From Terebella lapidaria (lineage: Eukaryota > Annelida > Polychaeta > Terebellida > Terebellidae), in NCBI GenBank assembly GCA_949152475.1, contig OX424568.1, forward strand, positions 8,779,667 to 8,843,666: a stretch of 64,000 nt of DNA. Reading direction: 5' to 3'. Under the pieces are notes generated by a model that was not told where the DNA came from, ran no database searches, and saw only the letters and a program-made list of their open reading frames with translations. This document shows positions 30,221 to 42,838 of this stretch, piece by piece; positions within the stretch are counted from its first letter, which is position 1; every line of letters starts with the position of its first letter. A program made the translations under genes and the position numbers.

Positions 30221-33055
30221 ATTTTATTCACATCAAACAGCCCAGTTTAAAACATGTATAATAAAAAATATGTACAAATAATGGCAAATGTCCAAGCATA
30301 GATGTACATATTGAACTGTTTGACAAATGAAAAAGGAGTACTAAAAAGACATAAAAAGAATTAATGTCTTATTTCCATAGTAGACCTAGTTTGACAAGTA
30401 CAAAATGGATACCACGACCTGGAAAATGCCTAGCTTGATAAACAAACACATTGATACAACATACACAACACAAACAAAATCACTGAAGTATTAGAAGAAC
30501 AACTTTTTTCCTACGAGGAATTGTTTACATAGATTGGCGAATTGGCTCTTGGTTTGGGCATTTTTTATTTCAAGCGGTAGGCCATTCCAGAGTTTAATAC
30601 CACATGCATGGAAACTAGATTTACTTTTTGATTTCGTTAGTGGTTGTACAAACGCAGACTGGCTGTGCCTGGTTGCATAACTGTGGTTGACCCGATAGAA
30701 ATTACAGAAATATGACGGAGCACTACCATTGAATATATTATACATCAAGTTAAGGCTCAGATAATCTACTCTGCTGGCAACATCCAGCCACTCTAGTTTT
30801 CTGAAATCAGTATGGTCGATATGTTTCCTGGGGTGATAGTTAAATACATATCTGATCATCTTATTTTGGGCACATTGCAATTTCCTTTTGATAACACTGT
30901 TTTGACATCTGTACCACGCATTACTAGCGTAGTCGAAACTCGATTGGAGAAAGGCAGAACATACAAGTTTTATTTCCTTGATACCAAAGAAGTCCTTCTT
31001 TCTGTACAGAAACTTCAATTTACTGTTAACATTTTTCACGACAGATTGTCCTACCTCAGCACAAGTTAGAGTTTGGTCAATTGACATGCCGAGGTACTTA
31101 ATACAGGATTGTGCTTCCATGTTAACATTATTGCATTTGATTGACATTTTATCAGAAGGGCGTATTTTAGATTTTGTACCGAACAGTATACTTTCCGTCT
31201 TTCCGAGGTGTAATGACAGTTTGTTTTGTTCTAACCATACACTCAGTGATTCTAATTCTTGAGTTAATTTATTCTCAATGTGTTTCGGATCATTACCGTT
31301 TACTAACAACACAGAGTCGTCGGCATATAACAACAAGTCACACGTTACTGCCTGCTTCATATCGTTTACGTAAATTGTGAACAACAAAGGCCCCAGAATG
31401 GAGCCCTGGGGTACACCACAGGTTACTGGAAGTAAGGACGATTTAACATTATCAACCTCGACATATTGTTGTCTTTCGCCGAGATAAGAGTTGAACCACA
31501 TTAACGACATATCATCTACGCCTATGGCTTTTAATTTTGTGTTTAAAATAGAATGGTCCACAGTATCGAACGCCTTCTGCAGGTCGATAAGGACTGCACC
31601 TGTCAGAAGTCCCTGGTCCATGTCCAGTTTTAATCGGTCAGTGAGATAAGTTAATGCAGTGTTGGTTGAGAAAGATTTCCGAAACCCTGATTGGAATTCA
31701 TAAATTAGATTGTGAACATCAAGATATTCAAACAATTGATCATAAATGACACGTTTCAAGATTTTAGACACTACTGGTAATATGGACACAGGTCTATAAT
31801 TACCCTCTATATTGCGATTCCCTTTCTTGTACAGAGGTACTACTTTAGCTGTTTTAAAAGATTCTGGTACAATACACGTTCTCACAGACAGATTTATGAT
31901 ATACGTGAGTGGTGTAGTGATCTCTTGTGCACCATCTTTAAGAAATTTTGCAGCAATATTGTCATTGCCCGTAGCCTTAGATACATTCAGTTTGTACAAC
32001 AATCCGTTGACTACAGACTCGGTAGTAGCATTCAGTTTGAAACATGGGTTTACTTGGCCCTCGTAATACTCGGCTAATTTATCTACATCGAGAATTCTGG
32101 TTTTTAACTTTGAAACCAAGGTACTTGCCACACTACAAAAAAATTTATTGAAACTGTTTGCCACAAATTTAGCTTCAAAACACACGTTATCTAGGGCATC
32201 ATTCAGGCCAATGTTGCATCGTTCCTCCTTAACTTTAGAAGGTACACCCAGATTTTTAATAGTTTTCCACACACGTTTGGGCGAATTGCGACACTCGTTA
32301 ATCTCGTTTTTGACATAATCCCTTTTGGCCTTTTTAATGGCTGTTTGGGTACTGTTTCTCAGTCTTTTATACACACAATACAGTTCATCTGATTTACACT
32401 TTCGAAATTTTACCCATGCTTTGTCACGCTCACTAATAAGATTCAATAACTCACCAGAAAACCAAGGCTAGCTTCCCTGCTTCAGTCTCAACGTTTTAAC
32501 AGGGACTAAGTCATTTACAACTGCCAAAAACTACTGAAATTTATCCATGCTCTATCAACCGTTTCTGCGTTTACATCAGACCAGCTTAATTCCCTTAGTC
32601 TTTGCTTGAAAACATTGCGATCATAATTTCTCATTGACCTTATCTGGGTAACATTGTGTTTGTTGAAAACTGCTTTGGTACATTTCCTAGTGCAAAATAT
32701 TATATTATGGTCACTGAGTTTACATGGAAGAACTCCGCTCTGAACTACTTTGGCGGAGTCGGAGGCAATAATCAGATCAATAATTGACTCGCTTGATATT
32801 GTTACTCGGGTCGGGTCTCTGATCAATTGACACATGTCAAACATGTCAAGGAAATTATACAGAGCTGTTTTTAGTGGATTACTTTTTGCCAGAATATTCG
32901 TATTAAAATCACCCAGCAAATAGCATTCTAGCTGCATAAAAACAGGCGAGTTTATGAAAGCATTTTCCAATTTGTTGTAAAAACCGTGATCGGTCGGTGG
33001 TCGATACGTCACGGCCAGGAGATATGTATAATGACCTCTCAGGTTGACAACTTAT
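30186..33055 (-). mobile_element. CR1/Jockey-like LINE, 5'-truncated, nearly whole RT
   Basis: From 33012 the minus strand has the C-terminal half of an APE endonuclease (LLGDFNTNI, IIDLIIASDS, KLSDHNIIF). Then a 651-codon frame (32446-30491) covers the RT: PLYKKGNRNIEGNYRPVSIL, GVPQGSILGPLLF, LLYADDSVLL and a long thumb/C-terminus ending SFHACGIKLWNGLP. The 3' end is (ATTG)n at 30191-30220. The endonuclease and RT frames are separated by one shift and one TAG near 32470-32520, so it is close to intact but inactive. It is the youngest-looking LINE in the window. Confidence 0.88.
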
Positions 33056-34015
33056 CAAGGGCACTCCCTAAAAAATAAGTCTTAGGCTTTGACGCAACTT
33101 TTTCACAATTTTTCACAAGTCGTAGGTCATGTGCCAAGAAGTTCCACAGGTTGTCTATGCACGAAGGGCGGTTTTGGGGCATCAAGCAATGGTTCATAGT
33201 TTATAAGGCGTCTTTTCCTCGGTGACGTACTGGTAGACTGGCGATTATCTGTGGAGAGTCGGATAAGCAAGGAGTGAAATGTTGAATTCGAATCTTTTCC
33301 GAGCCGGTAGCAAATGCAAACCCAAGGCCAGGGTTGGTGTGGGCAAGCAATGAAATCTTCAGGATGGTCGTGGTTGTATATTTTTGTATTCTCTTGAGCT
33401 TTGTTAATAGTAGAGTGTGGGTATGAATGACTGACACCTCTATGTATAGCACGCTGTGCTGCCGAACAAATGCCGTTCAATTGTGATTCCATGTGGGTGG
33501 GCATAAGTAACTAGTAACAGGAATTCAGATATTATTATACTCCTAAATATGTTTTAAGTATCACACAGTTTAAACATGCCATATTTCTGCTCGATTATAT
33601 ACAAAAGCTAAATGTTTTCAGTGAATTTCATACACATTCTATGATTTATCGTCCACCCCACAACGATATTCATTACACTCAAATTCTTAATTATCTTAGA
33701 TTCATTTGCGGGTACCAAATGCTCTCCAACTCAATAAATCTGAATCGTATTTACTCCCAAACCCTTCCCACCCCCACACATATATATTAACCAAATCCTT
33801 GTATAATAACTGGACCGTCTCAAACAGTTCACTTCCCCATCAGTATAGTCCATCTGGGCCGACCCCTATTGGGAACTTATTCCAATAAATCGTAAATATC
33901 AATTCTCACTAAAACACCCGACGTAACCATACGCCGTAACGGTAATCTATGGTAATCTTAAAATGGCTTATTATCTCATTCATCTCATTAGCGCGGTATT
34001 TTAACGAGGTTAGGG
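33056..34015. other. No gene seen
   Basis: It contains the diverged repeat shared with 29930-30010; otherwise it is AT-rich without motifs. Confidence 0.35.
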
Positions 34016-34092
34016 GTAGGAAGGTAGGTAGGTAGGTAGGTGGGTAGGTGGGTTGGTAGGTTGGTAGGTAGGTAGGTAGGTAGGTAGGTAGT
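34016..34092. repeat. (TAGG)n microsatellite at a LINE 3' tail
   Basis: About 15 GGTA units with GGGT and GGTT variants. Next to it, 34093-34170 reads on the minus strand like a LINE 3' end (CAGCCCTCTTGTATACAGAC). Confidence 0.7.
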
Positions 34093-34560
34093 TTATTTAG
34101 ATGTGCATACACATGTTACACAATGACAATGTCTGTATACAAGAGGGCTGGGATCACCTGTAAAAGAGATCACACCGGCAGAACATAACAGAAATACCAT
34201 ATACTAGTAGTTCGATCATATAAATTTAGGATCCTGGAACCCAAGTTACGGTCACTTGGGAATAATCCTGAAACAATGAGTCGTGTTGACGAGATGTAAA
34301 TAGCAGTAAGAAGGCAGCGATGTATGAGTATTGCCAAATGAGAAAAAAAGTAATTAAGTTGTTTTATCGAGAAAATAAGTCTTAAGTATATAACAGCCCT
34401 AGCTTGGGCTAACATAGCAGTTTGTATAGAGTGCGGTGGAAGCATGTGTGGTCAAATAAGGACAAGTTAAATTTGGAACTATTTGTAAAGCTAGCCTAAC
34501 GGCCAGCCTAATTGGCTTATTATGTCAACAGAGGATGTGTTTCTGCGGCGGTCGGGTTTA
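34093..34560 (-). mobile_element. LINE 3' remnant
   Basis: Minus-oriented remnant ending in the (TACC)n tail. The coding part is too decayed to place; it is called from tail structure only. Confidence 0.4.
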
Positions 34561-34985
34561 ATAAACACCCTGCAACATATCTTAAGTCGGTGACGACCTA
34601 ATTCTTTTATCTAGGGGTCATGTCATGTTATTGTCACCGATTTGAGCTCGACACCCCGTAAGAAAAATTCAATTTCTGCAATATGAGGCATACATATAGT
34701 AACTAAGGGGATGATACGATGTCCGAGATACTACTGCCCATTTAGGTAACGCACAAATGTTAGTAGCACTTGATATTCCCCAGAAATAAGTTTTTTTTCC
34801 GCCGATATTTACCCCAATTTTGACGAAGTGATCACAATCATCGTCATTTTCAAGAACTTCTGGACATTGTATTTCAATAATCTCCACACGGGAGTTACGA
34901 AAATCATCTCATGTTTCATATATCCTGTGCATATGCAAAGATATATTGTAATTTTCCAGTTATTCCTAAATTACTCCCCATGCTT
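34560..34985. repeat. Dispersed repeat, inverse copy at 41470-41900
   Basis: It shares, in reverse, CACCCTGCAACATATCTTA, CCGCCGATATTTACCCCAAT, TTGTATTTCAATAATCTCC and AGTTATTCCTAAATTACTCC with 41470-41900. About 80 percent similar by eye. Nature unknown. Confidence 0.6.
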
Positions 34986-35499
34986 GTAGAGGAGCGGTCA
35001 TGCCCGGTTTTTGTAGCTGAACCCCAACCCGATGTATAACAAAACGAAACAATGTTTTTCTTGATGGAAAAATTTTCTTCTGTACGAAAATCATGGTTGT
35101 AGTCACCGCAGACGTGTTCTTCATACGGCAGGAGGGCCGTTTCCATGGTAACCTCCTGGATATCTCCTCATTCCGTTTGAACACATATTCAGTAATATCT
35201 CCAAAGGTATTTGACATACAGGCACAAAGTTTGAACTGAAATGTGTCTTTTAAGGCGTGCTTGCATACTAAATACTATTCGGAATACACACTACACTATT
35301 TAGTTTAAAGAATAATGACTTTAAGGCTGGATAAAAACTAAAAAAGGGACCTTTTTCGGTTTAGAATCGATTTGTTCTTACAAAAAATATAAATTGCCTT
35401 TTTACTGCGTATATTGAAGCAGAATAGGTCTACTATATACAAAAATAAGTTAACATTATTTAAAAGACATAATTTTGCATCTCTTGCAAGAAAGAACTA

Positions 35500-38400
35500 G
35501 ATGTCAAGGGCTAAAGATGCCTTTGGGGCATTTCGTGTGGAGCTCTATTCCTACATACCATATAACTAAGAGACCAGGTCTAGAACCATGATGACTCTGA
35601 AAACGTCCATGGTCAAAGTTTACCTGACATACCCCTTAGGCTTTGTGTAGAACGTCTGTTCTGCTTTATGACACACCGTTTCTGAGATATCGACGAAAAT
35701 GAAGAATGCTGAATTGGCAGAAAAATTAAGGTTAAGGTCAGAGTTCATCCCTGATTTTCTTTAAACGTGTTTGTCTAGGGCGATGAGTCTGAAAATAACA
35801 CACGTTTTGCTCTACGATGCACCGTTTCTGAGATATTGGAACATTGAATCGAAGAAAACTTCGATACCAGGGGTCTTCACCCAATTCACCCCCTAGACTA
35901 GTTTGTCTAGTGCCAGGAGGCCGAAATGAAGCTTCGTTTCGCTCTACGATGCACCGTTTCCAAGATACGGCCAAACAAAAATAATTGACACCAGGGGTCG
36001 TCTCGACCCAATATACCCCTAGACTAGTTTGTCTAGTGTGAGGAGGCTGAAATTAAGCTTCGTCTCGCTCTATGACGCACCGTTTCCGAGAAACGCCCAA
36101 AACGCAGTGTAGAGTCAGCTAAAAAAAATCGACACCAGGTTTGCCTGGGATTCTGAGAAAATTTTGTTGTTGCTAAAGGTGATTTTGAAGAGTTTTGAAG
36201 AAGTACAGCGTACTGAGGAAACCTAGTTTGTCTAGCCTAGTTTGTCTAGTGGCAGCAGGCCGAAATTAAGCTCCGTTTCACTCTACGACAAGAAGTGTCG
36301 AGTCGGCGAAAGAAAAAATTGACACCAGGGGGTCATCTCGACCCAAGATCCCACCCTAGGGCCATAGTTATTTCGCTGGTTTATGGATCCCTCTGACCCT
36401 ATTTTTTACAAAATGGGAAATAAATCTAATTTGTTCCAAAGTACCGATCCAAGACCCAAGATACCCTCTAGACTAGTTTGTCTAGTGCAGGAGGACGAAA
36501 TTAAGCTCTGTTTTGCAACGCACCATTTCCAAGATACGACCAAACAGGAAGTGCCGAGTTGGGGAAAAAAATTCACACCAGGGATCTTCTCGACCGAAGA
36601 TACCTCCTAGACTAGTTTGTCTAGTGCCAGCAGGCCGAAATTAAGCTCCGGTTCGCTCTACGACACATCATTTCCAAGATACGGCCAAACAGGAAGTGCC
36701 AAGTCTGCAAAAAAAATTCGACACCAAAAAAAATTGACCCAAGATCCCACACTAGGGCCATAGTTGTTTATTTCGCTGGTTAACGGATCCTCCCGACCCT
36801 ATTTTTTACAAAATGGAAAATAAGTATGATTGGTTCCAAAGTACCAAATTATTTATTTTACAACCGATCGTAGTGTCAAGCTCAAAAAATATATAAATTA
36901 TCTAGTGCTGGCACGCTATATATAATGTAAGTATTAATCTATTACCACCAATACAGCCAAATTTTGATGATTCTAATAACAAGCGTAAAACACAACATTT
37001 TGTAATAGAAACAAAGCCCGACCAAATACGTTATCAAAAAACACACTGGCGTCATCAGGGGCAGACAGTGTGGTTATTGTAGTTGTTTCTACTGTATACC
37101 TGATGGAATTAGTATACAACTGCCCAACAACCTACGAAAATAATTTAGAAATCCGAAACTAACCCCATGGAATAGATATATGACAAGTACATAAGTACTT
37201 TTATAATTATCTAGCACTGGTAGGCCTGTGGAGAATCTAAAGCTTCTAGATTCTTGAAAGATGATCATGAATAATATATATTTTGGGGCGACCGACTGGT
37301 TAAAGTGTCAAATTACATTTATTTTCACATTTTTTTTTTTTTTTTTTAGACTGACAAATTAAAAATTTTTTTGTTAAAATCCGTGAACCAGCGAATCAAT
37401 AACTATGTCCTAGCCTGATTTGTCTAGTGCCAGTTGGCCGAAATTGACCGCCGTTTCGCTTTACGACGCACCTTTTCTGAAATACGGCCAAACAGGAAGT
37501 GCCGGCAAAAAAAAATTCAGCACAAGGGATCGTATCGACCCGAGATACCCCCTATCTTTACCCCCCACCTTCCCTAGCTACGGCCAAACAGCAAGTGCCG
37601 AGTCGGAGAGAAAAAATCGAAACTAGGGGTATTCTCGACCCAAGATACCACCCTAGCCTGGTTTGTCTAGTGCCACGAGGCCAAAATTGAGCTCCGTTTC
37701 ACTCTACGACGCACCGTGTTGAGAAACGACCAAACAGGAAGTGCCGAGTCACAACAAAAACAAATATTCTAATGTAGGGGTTTCATGTCACTTTGAATGA
37801 AGGTACATGTACGAATTATATGTTTGCGTTGTCAATACCGAATTTGATAGACTAAATGGACGTACAGTTGGAACCATCACCAAACTAGACATCAAGGCCT
37901 GAAGATCCCTTGGGGCATTTCGTGTGAACTCTATTCCTACCTATCATATACCTAAGAGACTTTGTCTAGAACCATGATGACTCTGAAACTGTCCTTGGTG
38001 AAAGTGTGACTGACATACTCCGCTCTTAGGCATCTTTGTGTAGAAGATTCTGTTCTGGTTTATGACACACTATTTTTGAGATATCGACGAAAATGAAGAA
38101 TGCCGAATTAGCAGGAAATTTCATTCTTGATACGATTTAGACATGTTTGTCTAAGGCGACGAGTCTGAAAATAACGTCCCTTTTGCTCTAGGACACACCT
38201 TTTCGACAAAAATTTCGACACTTCAACCCAAGATACCCCCAAGACTAGTTTGTCTAGTGCCGTACGCCGAAATTAACCTCCGTTTCGTTCTAGGCGCACC
38301 GTTTCCGAGATATGGACAAACAGGAAGTGCTGAGAAGGCAGAAAAAATCGACACCAGGGGTCGTCTCGACCCAAAATACCCCCTGTACTAGTTTGTCTAG

Positions 38401-38630
38401 TGCCAGAAGGTCAAAATTAAACTCTGTTTTGCTCCACGACGCACCGTTTTCGAGATACAGCCAAACAGGAAGCGCTGAAAAAAAATCGACACCAGGGGTC
38501 ATCATAGGGTACCCCCTAGATAGACTAGGCCGAAATTAAGCTCCGTTTCACTTTACGACGCATCATTTCCAAGATACGGCCGAACAGAAATGTGGACACT
38601 CACGAACTTGCGGAAAATTGACCTCGATGT
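35500..38630. repeat. Composite tandem-repeat region, 127-140 base units
   Basis: Units carry CTAGACTAGTTTGTCTAGTG, AGGCCGAAATTAAGCTCCGT, CGACGCACCGTTTCC, GGCCAAACAGGAAGTGCCGA and CACCAGGGGTCGTCTCGACC. They occur at about 35890-36140, 36230-36360, 36465-36740, 37410-37770 and 38240-38600. A distinct leader (GGGGCATTTCGTGTG, ACCATGATGACTCTGAAA) comes before arrays at 35502 and again at 37885, so the whole element is present twice. It has no coding potential. Confidence 0.75.
36932..37200 (-). repeat. Inverted partial copy of the 53.3-kb element
   Basis: It shares, in reverse, CTGGCGTCATCAGGGGCAGA, GCCCGACCAAATACG, CAACTGCCCAACAACCTA and CATGGAATAGATATATGACA with 53390-53700. It splits the tandem arrays on either side. 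Confidence 0.65.
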
Positions 38631-38649
38631 AGTTTCTCGTATGCTTGAA

Positions 38650-39860
38650 CACATGGTCATGAGTCAGTGAGTACTTGAGTGGTGTGAGCACTTTGCATGA
38701 CAAAAGGTGAGAAATGTTTGACGGCCATACCTATGGAGAGGGCTTCAATCTCACAAGGTAGCCAGGGTACCTGGTGCTGTTTGAGTTTAGCTTTGAAAAA
38801 CCCAGCCAACTTCAAGTGATCCCCGCGCAGAACATACAGAGTGGCCGTTAGACCTCTGTTCTTGAGAGCATTATCAGTGACAATCCATGTGATGTCACTT
38901 GGTCGAGGCATGGTTATTGTTTTGCAGTCTTTGAGTGCACCATGTGCTGCTTTGAAGGCTCCGGCCAACTCAGCTGTCCAATTGAGCTTATCACGAAAAT
39001 GTACTACCTGTAAGATAAGACCTCACCTTTTGCAGGGAAAATGAGGCCTTATCTTACAGGAAGTCTTATTTCACAGGTTTATTTACATGTTAAATTGATC
39101 TTTGGGGAATACAAAAAAGTCTTTACAGACAGGGAAGTCTTATTTCGGAGGTGTCTTATCTTACAGGGACCACTGTAGTATGCCTTTTGATCGAGTGGGG
39201 TGAGCATAAATCAGCATAACCTTTCAATACACGACTCAGGGTTTTGTAGACTCCAATGAATGACCGTAGACCATGCACGGTGAATGGAGACTGAACAGAT
39301 ATTAAAACCGAGATGCGGTGTGGAGTTGTAGCGAGAGTACCACAAGACTAAAGAGTGCCAGGTGCTAGCCTAGAATAGTTGTAGTCTAGGACAGATGATG
39401 GTTTTCTTGGCAGATAATCTCAGGTTGTTTTCATGATGTAGGTCGGAGAGCACCTTGAACCAGGTTGACAAAAATTCTTGAGGAGTGTTGCCTCCACAAT
39501 AGAGATCATCAGCTATTTCAGCCACGACTCCGTCTTGTACAAGGTGACCAAGAACACGACTCATGACTTCTTCCAGGCACGTCTTGGGGGAATCTGATAG
39601 AAGGCCTGGAGAAGATTTGTGACGATGAGGTACCTCCATCGGGCTTTGTCACGAAGAACTGAATTGACGTCAGGCATGAGTGATGGCTGTGGCTTTGAGT
39701 AGAGACCCACTTCACCGAATGACGTAGCGAGCCGATGGCCACCAATTGGCTTTTTGATCAGAAATGACAGATTGAGGTACTCAACATCAACGTTGACCTG
39801 TTCAGGTTTGGCGAGTACACTAACAGACTCCAGCCAAAATATGACTAGAATGCACAAGCA
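38650..39860 (-). mobile_element. Fossil Ty3/gypsy-like LTR retrotransposon, pol part
   Basis: The minus strand shows, in order, an RT segment ([28 protein letters not shown]), the catalytic ADDLYCGG region with LRLSAKKTIICP after it, and an RNase H segment (CEIEALSIGMAVKHF, then VLTDS). No gag, integrase or LTR was recognised next to it. It is broken in several places and looks old. A small MITE has inserted at 39003-39178. Confidence 0.72.
39003..39178. mobile_element. MITE inside the gypsy-like fossil
   Basis: Ends CCTGTAAGATAAGACCTC (from 39007) and GTCTTATCTTACAGGGACC with ACTGTA are inverse copies. About 175 bp, non-coding. Confidence 0.65.
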
Positions 39861-40140
39861 AACGCAAAAAGCATTGGGCTTCTGGGGCCCTTAAAACGGG
39901 CCCAGACCCCCGGCGTATTGGGACTCGCTTGTGCCTCGCCAATGGTTATATGTACCCAGAAGAGGGCTAGAAAGCACCAGCAAACCCAATAAAGCGTTAG
40001 GCTTCTGGGGCTTAAGCGGAACCCAGACCCCCGGCCGCTTGGGACTCGCTGCGCTCGTGCCTCGCTTGGCTCGGACCATCCACTCAATTTTATTTTTGTG
40101 CCCCCCCCCCCCCCCTTTCTGGGATTTCTAGATACGCCCC
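39840..40140 (-). repeat. Dispersed GC-rich repeat with internal 115-base duplication
   Basis: Two copies of GGGACTCGCT/CAGACCCCCGGC-type sequence lie at about 39895-39960 and 40020-40080. They are followed by a poly-C run and GGGATTTCTAGATACGCCCC. It resembles the block at 12853 in reverse. Confidence 0.55.
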
Positions 40141-41280
40141 TGATGTCAGCATCGTGTCTATCGCCTCATAAATGACTTTCAGGTTCTTCATGTTGTTTGC
40201 CTCCTTTCATTTTCCTATCCTTTCCCAGTTAAAGTATTAGTAAAGTACAAACATTAAGTTACTACATGTAGTATGACAGATCTCAATGATCTGAACAAAA
40301 TATTGTCTTTACGGTTTTTCAATATCACTATCCGTTCAAAAGTTACAGCGATTTGAAATTACATTTGCAAAAAATATCTGCTATTACATTGCAGGGTGAG
40401 ATTTGAATGGCAAACAGACATTTTCTTTCCTTATACCAATGATCGATATATCGGCTCATCAATATTGCTGTTCATGCATCTATTGTTTTCGTGAGTGACC
40501 TTTGATCTCCATCTTTGTCATTGTCCATTCAGATATATGGATTCCATTCCATATTCAGGCCCTAGCAACAGTGGGTGCTATGGGTCCTTCCCATAGCAAC
40601 CATGCATATGGGGGGTATGAGTGTTTCTGACTACATGGACTAGGATTATATAAACAGAAACGTGTGTCGCACAATAAAATGGATAGTCAAATTTACTGAT
40701 AAGAGCACTTGCATTTCACATGTAATTTCTGGTTTGAATTCCCGTGTTATAAATTTGGATGAATATGTAATTATTTCTTTAACTTTCTTGAATACGTTCA
40801 ATAAACATGGAAATGCAGTAAATATTTCCTGATTGTCCCATTCTTCTCATTTTTTTTTCAATATGTCGGCATTTATAACACGATACATATACATGTATTG
40901 ACATGATTACAGGCTTGGACACGTCAACACCATTCCTGGGATCACAATGTGGTGGTTGCCATAGCAACCAAATGTAAAACCAACCATCATTCTTTCATAC
41001 TATTAGTGAGCCAATAGTCTTGGCATTTATTGGTGATGTATTCCATGATCGTACCATGTATGGTGTTTTTATATTTTATAATTTGCAAGACCATGCCAAT
41101 TATGTGTCTTACTTTTGATCGTACATTACCATTCAGTGGTTACTATGGAAACGGCCCGATTACAGTATGAAAAACACAATCGGAATAATCTACTGCAATA
41201 TTCTATTGGGAACCGTCTCCCAGTATATTCTGAAAAATAATGTACTGCAGAGAACAATAGAACCGTGGACTAAGAATTGC
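40141..41280. other. No gene; cluster of X-box-like sites
   Basis: Three RFX X-box-like sequences occur: TTCCCATAGCAAC (40588), GTTGCCATAGCAAC (40955-40968, matching the consensus GTNRCC-N-RGYAAC form) and GTTACTATGGAAAC (about 41139). No coding motif was recognised. The stretch is less obviously repetitive than its neighbours. Confidence 0.4.
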
Positions 41281-41469
41281 TACTGCTCATTTCCAATTAT
41301 GAATTCGAGCATAATTATGAAAAGAAAATAATATAAACATTTGCATTATGATGTTGCAATACAGAGCGTTAATTGAACATCGGTGGTGGCTACTACTATT
41401 TACGTTTTTTTTTCGTGGAGAGATACCAGTCCTTTTCTGGAAAGCTAACATCTGTGACATGATAAACAT

Positions 41470-41900
41470 GTGGAGTAATTTAGGAATAACTGAAAAGTTA
41501 CGATATATTTGTGCATATGTATAGGATATGTGAAACTTGAGATGATTATCGTAACTCCCATGCGGAGATTATTGAAATACAATGTACGAAAGTATTTGAA
41601 AACGACGATGAATGTGATCAACGGGTCAAAATTGGGGTAAATATCGGCGGAAAACACCTTAATTCTGGGGGATATCAACCGCTACTAACATTTGTAAATG
41701 ACATAAACGGTCAGTAGTATCTCGAACATCGTACCCCCACAGTTTCTCTATATATGCATCAAATTGCAGAAATTGCATTTCTCCTTACGTGTGTCGATGT
41801 TCTGTCCAAAAATTCTGAGCTAAAGTCGGTCACAATAACATGACCTGACCTGAGACAAAAGAACTAGGTACCGCCGTAAGATATGTTGCAGGGTGTAAAG
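41470..41900. repeat. Dispersed repeat, inverse copy of 34560-34985
   Basis: See the partner for shared segments. It overlaps the 3' side of a decayed LINE fragment, so both copies may stem from LINE 3' sequence. Confidence 0.55.
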
Positions 41901-42560
41901 CGTGCGGCACTGTTCTGGTTCTTTTGTATTCGGCGTATACTTTGTTTAGTGTGGGGGTTCCGTACTGGAGCAGTATATTCAAGTTTAAGGCGTACCAACA
42001 TATTTTATGCAGTTTCCTTTTACCGATGATTTGCAAGGTGTCAAGGTTGGTTTTATCATACCTAGAATTTTTTAGGATTCTATATTAATATCGGCAATAT
42101 GTTTGGACAAGCTTAGTTTGGATTCAACTTTTTTACACCGAGATTTACACCGAGATGTTGCTTTTGTGAGGGGTTGGTTTAATAACGTGTAGGTGCCATC
42201 AGTTGTTTGGTCTTCATTTGCCACGTTTCAGTCCATTGTTGTAAGAAATTCAAGTCATTTTGAAGAAGTTGGCGATATGTGTGTAAGTTAATATTCCTGT
42301 GAATAATGGTCTGCAAATAGTCGCATGGTGGTTGAGATATTTTCTGATTTATAACGGACCTTTAGAAAGCTTTAGAAAAGTCTGATGGTATTGCGTGTCA
42401 CCTGAACAGAATCCATGTTCACGTTTTTGAATGATTTTTTTGTGGGCGTTTAGGTGTTTCCATTTGTTAATGAGTACGACATATTCCATGACTTTACAGA
42501 GTCTGCAGGTAAGCGATATGGACCAGGGGCCTCTAACTCAAAGCACTCTTATCCTTACGT
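41830..42560 (-). mobile_element. Decayed LINE reverse transcriptase fragment
   Basis: Minus-strand pieces resemble LINE RT: CRLCKVMEYVVLINKWKHL with HGFCSGDTQ after it (fingers), then NDLNFLQQW, then YALNLNILLQYGTPTLNKV. The catalytic YADD piece is missing. Several frame changes. Confidence 0.5.
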
Positions 42561-42838
42561 TAATACTTACGACAACCTTGAAATTTTCTCCCTCTAACTC
42601 GACACAGTCTTGGCTGAGATCGCAATCTTGAGTCATAGATTTTTCATCCTAACTTAAGGGAGCTTGGGAGGTGGTGTAACGCCATCTTAGCTGAATTTGC
42701 AACGAGCTCTGTTTTCAAATGTTTCACATAATTTTATTGCAACGACGTGAAAATCGGCGGCGTTTTCCGACAATGGGACTTTCGCGGAAGCCGGTACCCT
42801 TTGGACTTCAGGGTGACATAGAATAGTAAAAACAAAAA

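Noticed and set aside
34016-34112. Minus-strand frame of repeated TYLP
   Set aside because: It is a translation of the (TACC)n microsatellite.
39840-40131. Pro/Ser-rich open frames in the GC-rich repeat
   Set aside because: Both strands are open only because of GC-rich repeat composition; no conserved motif.
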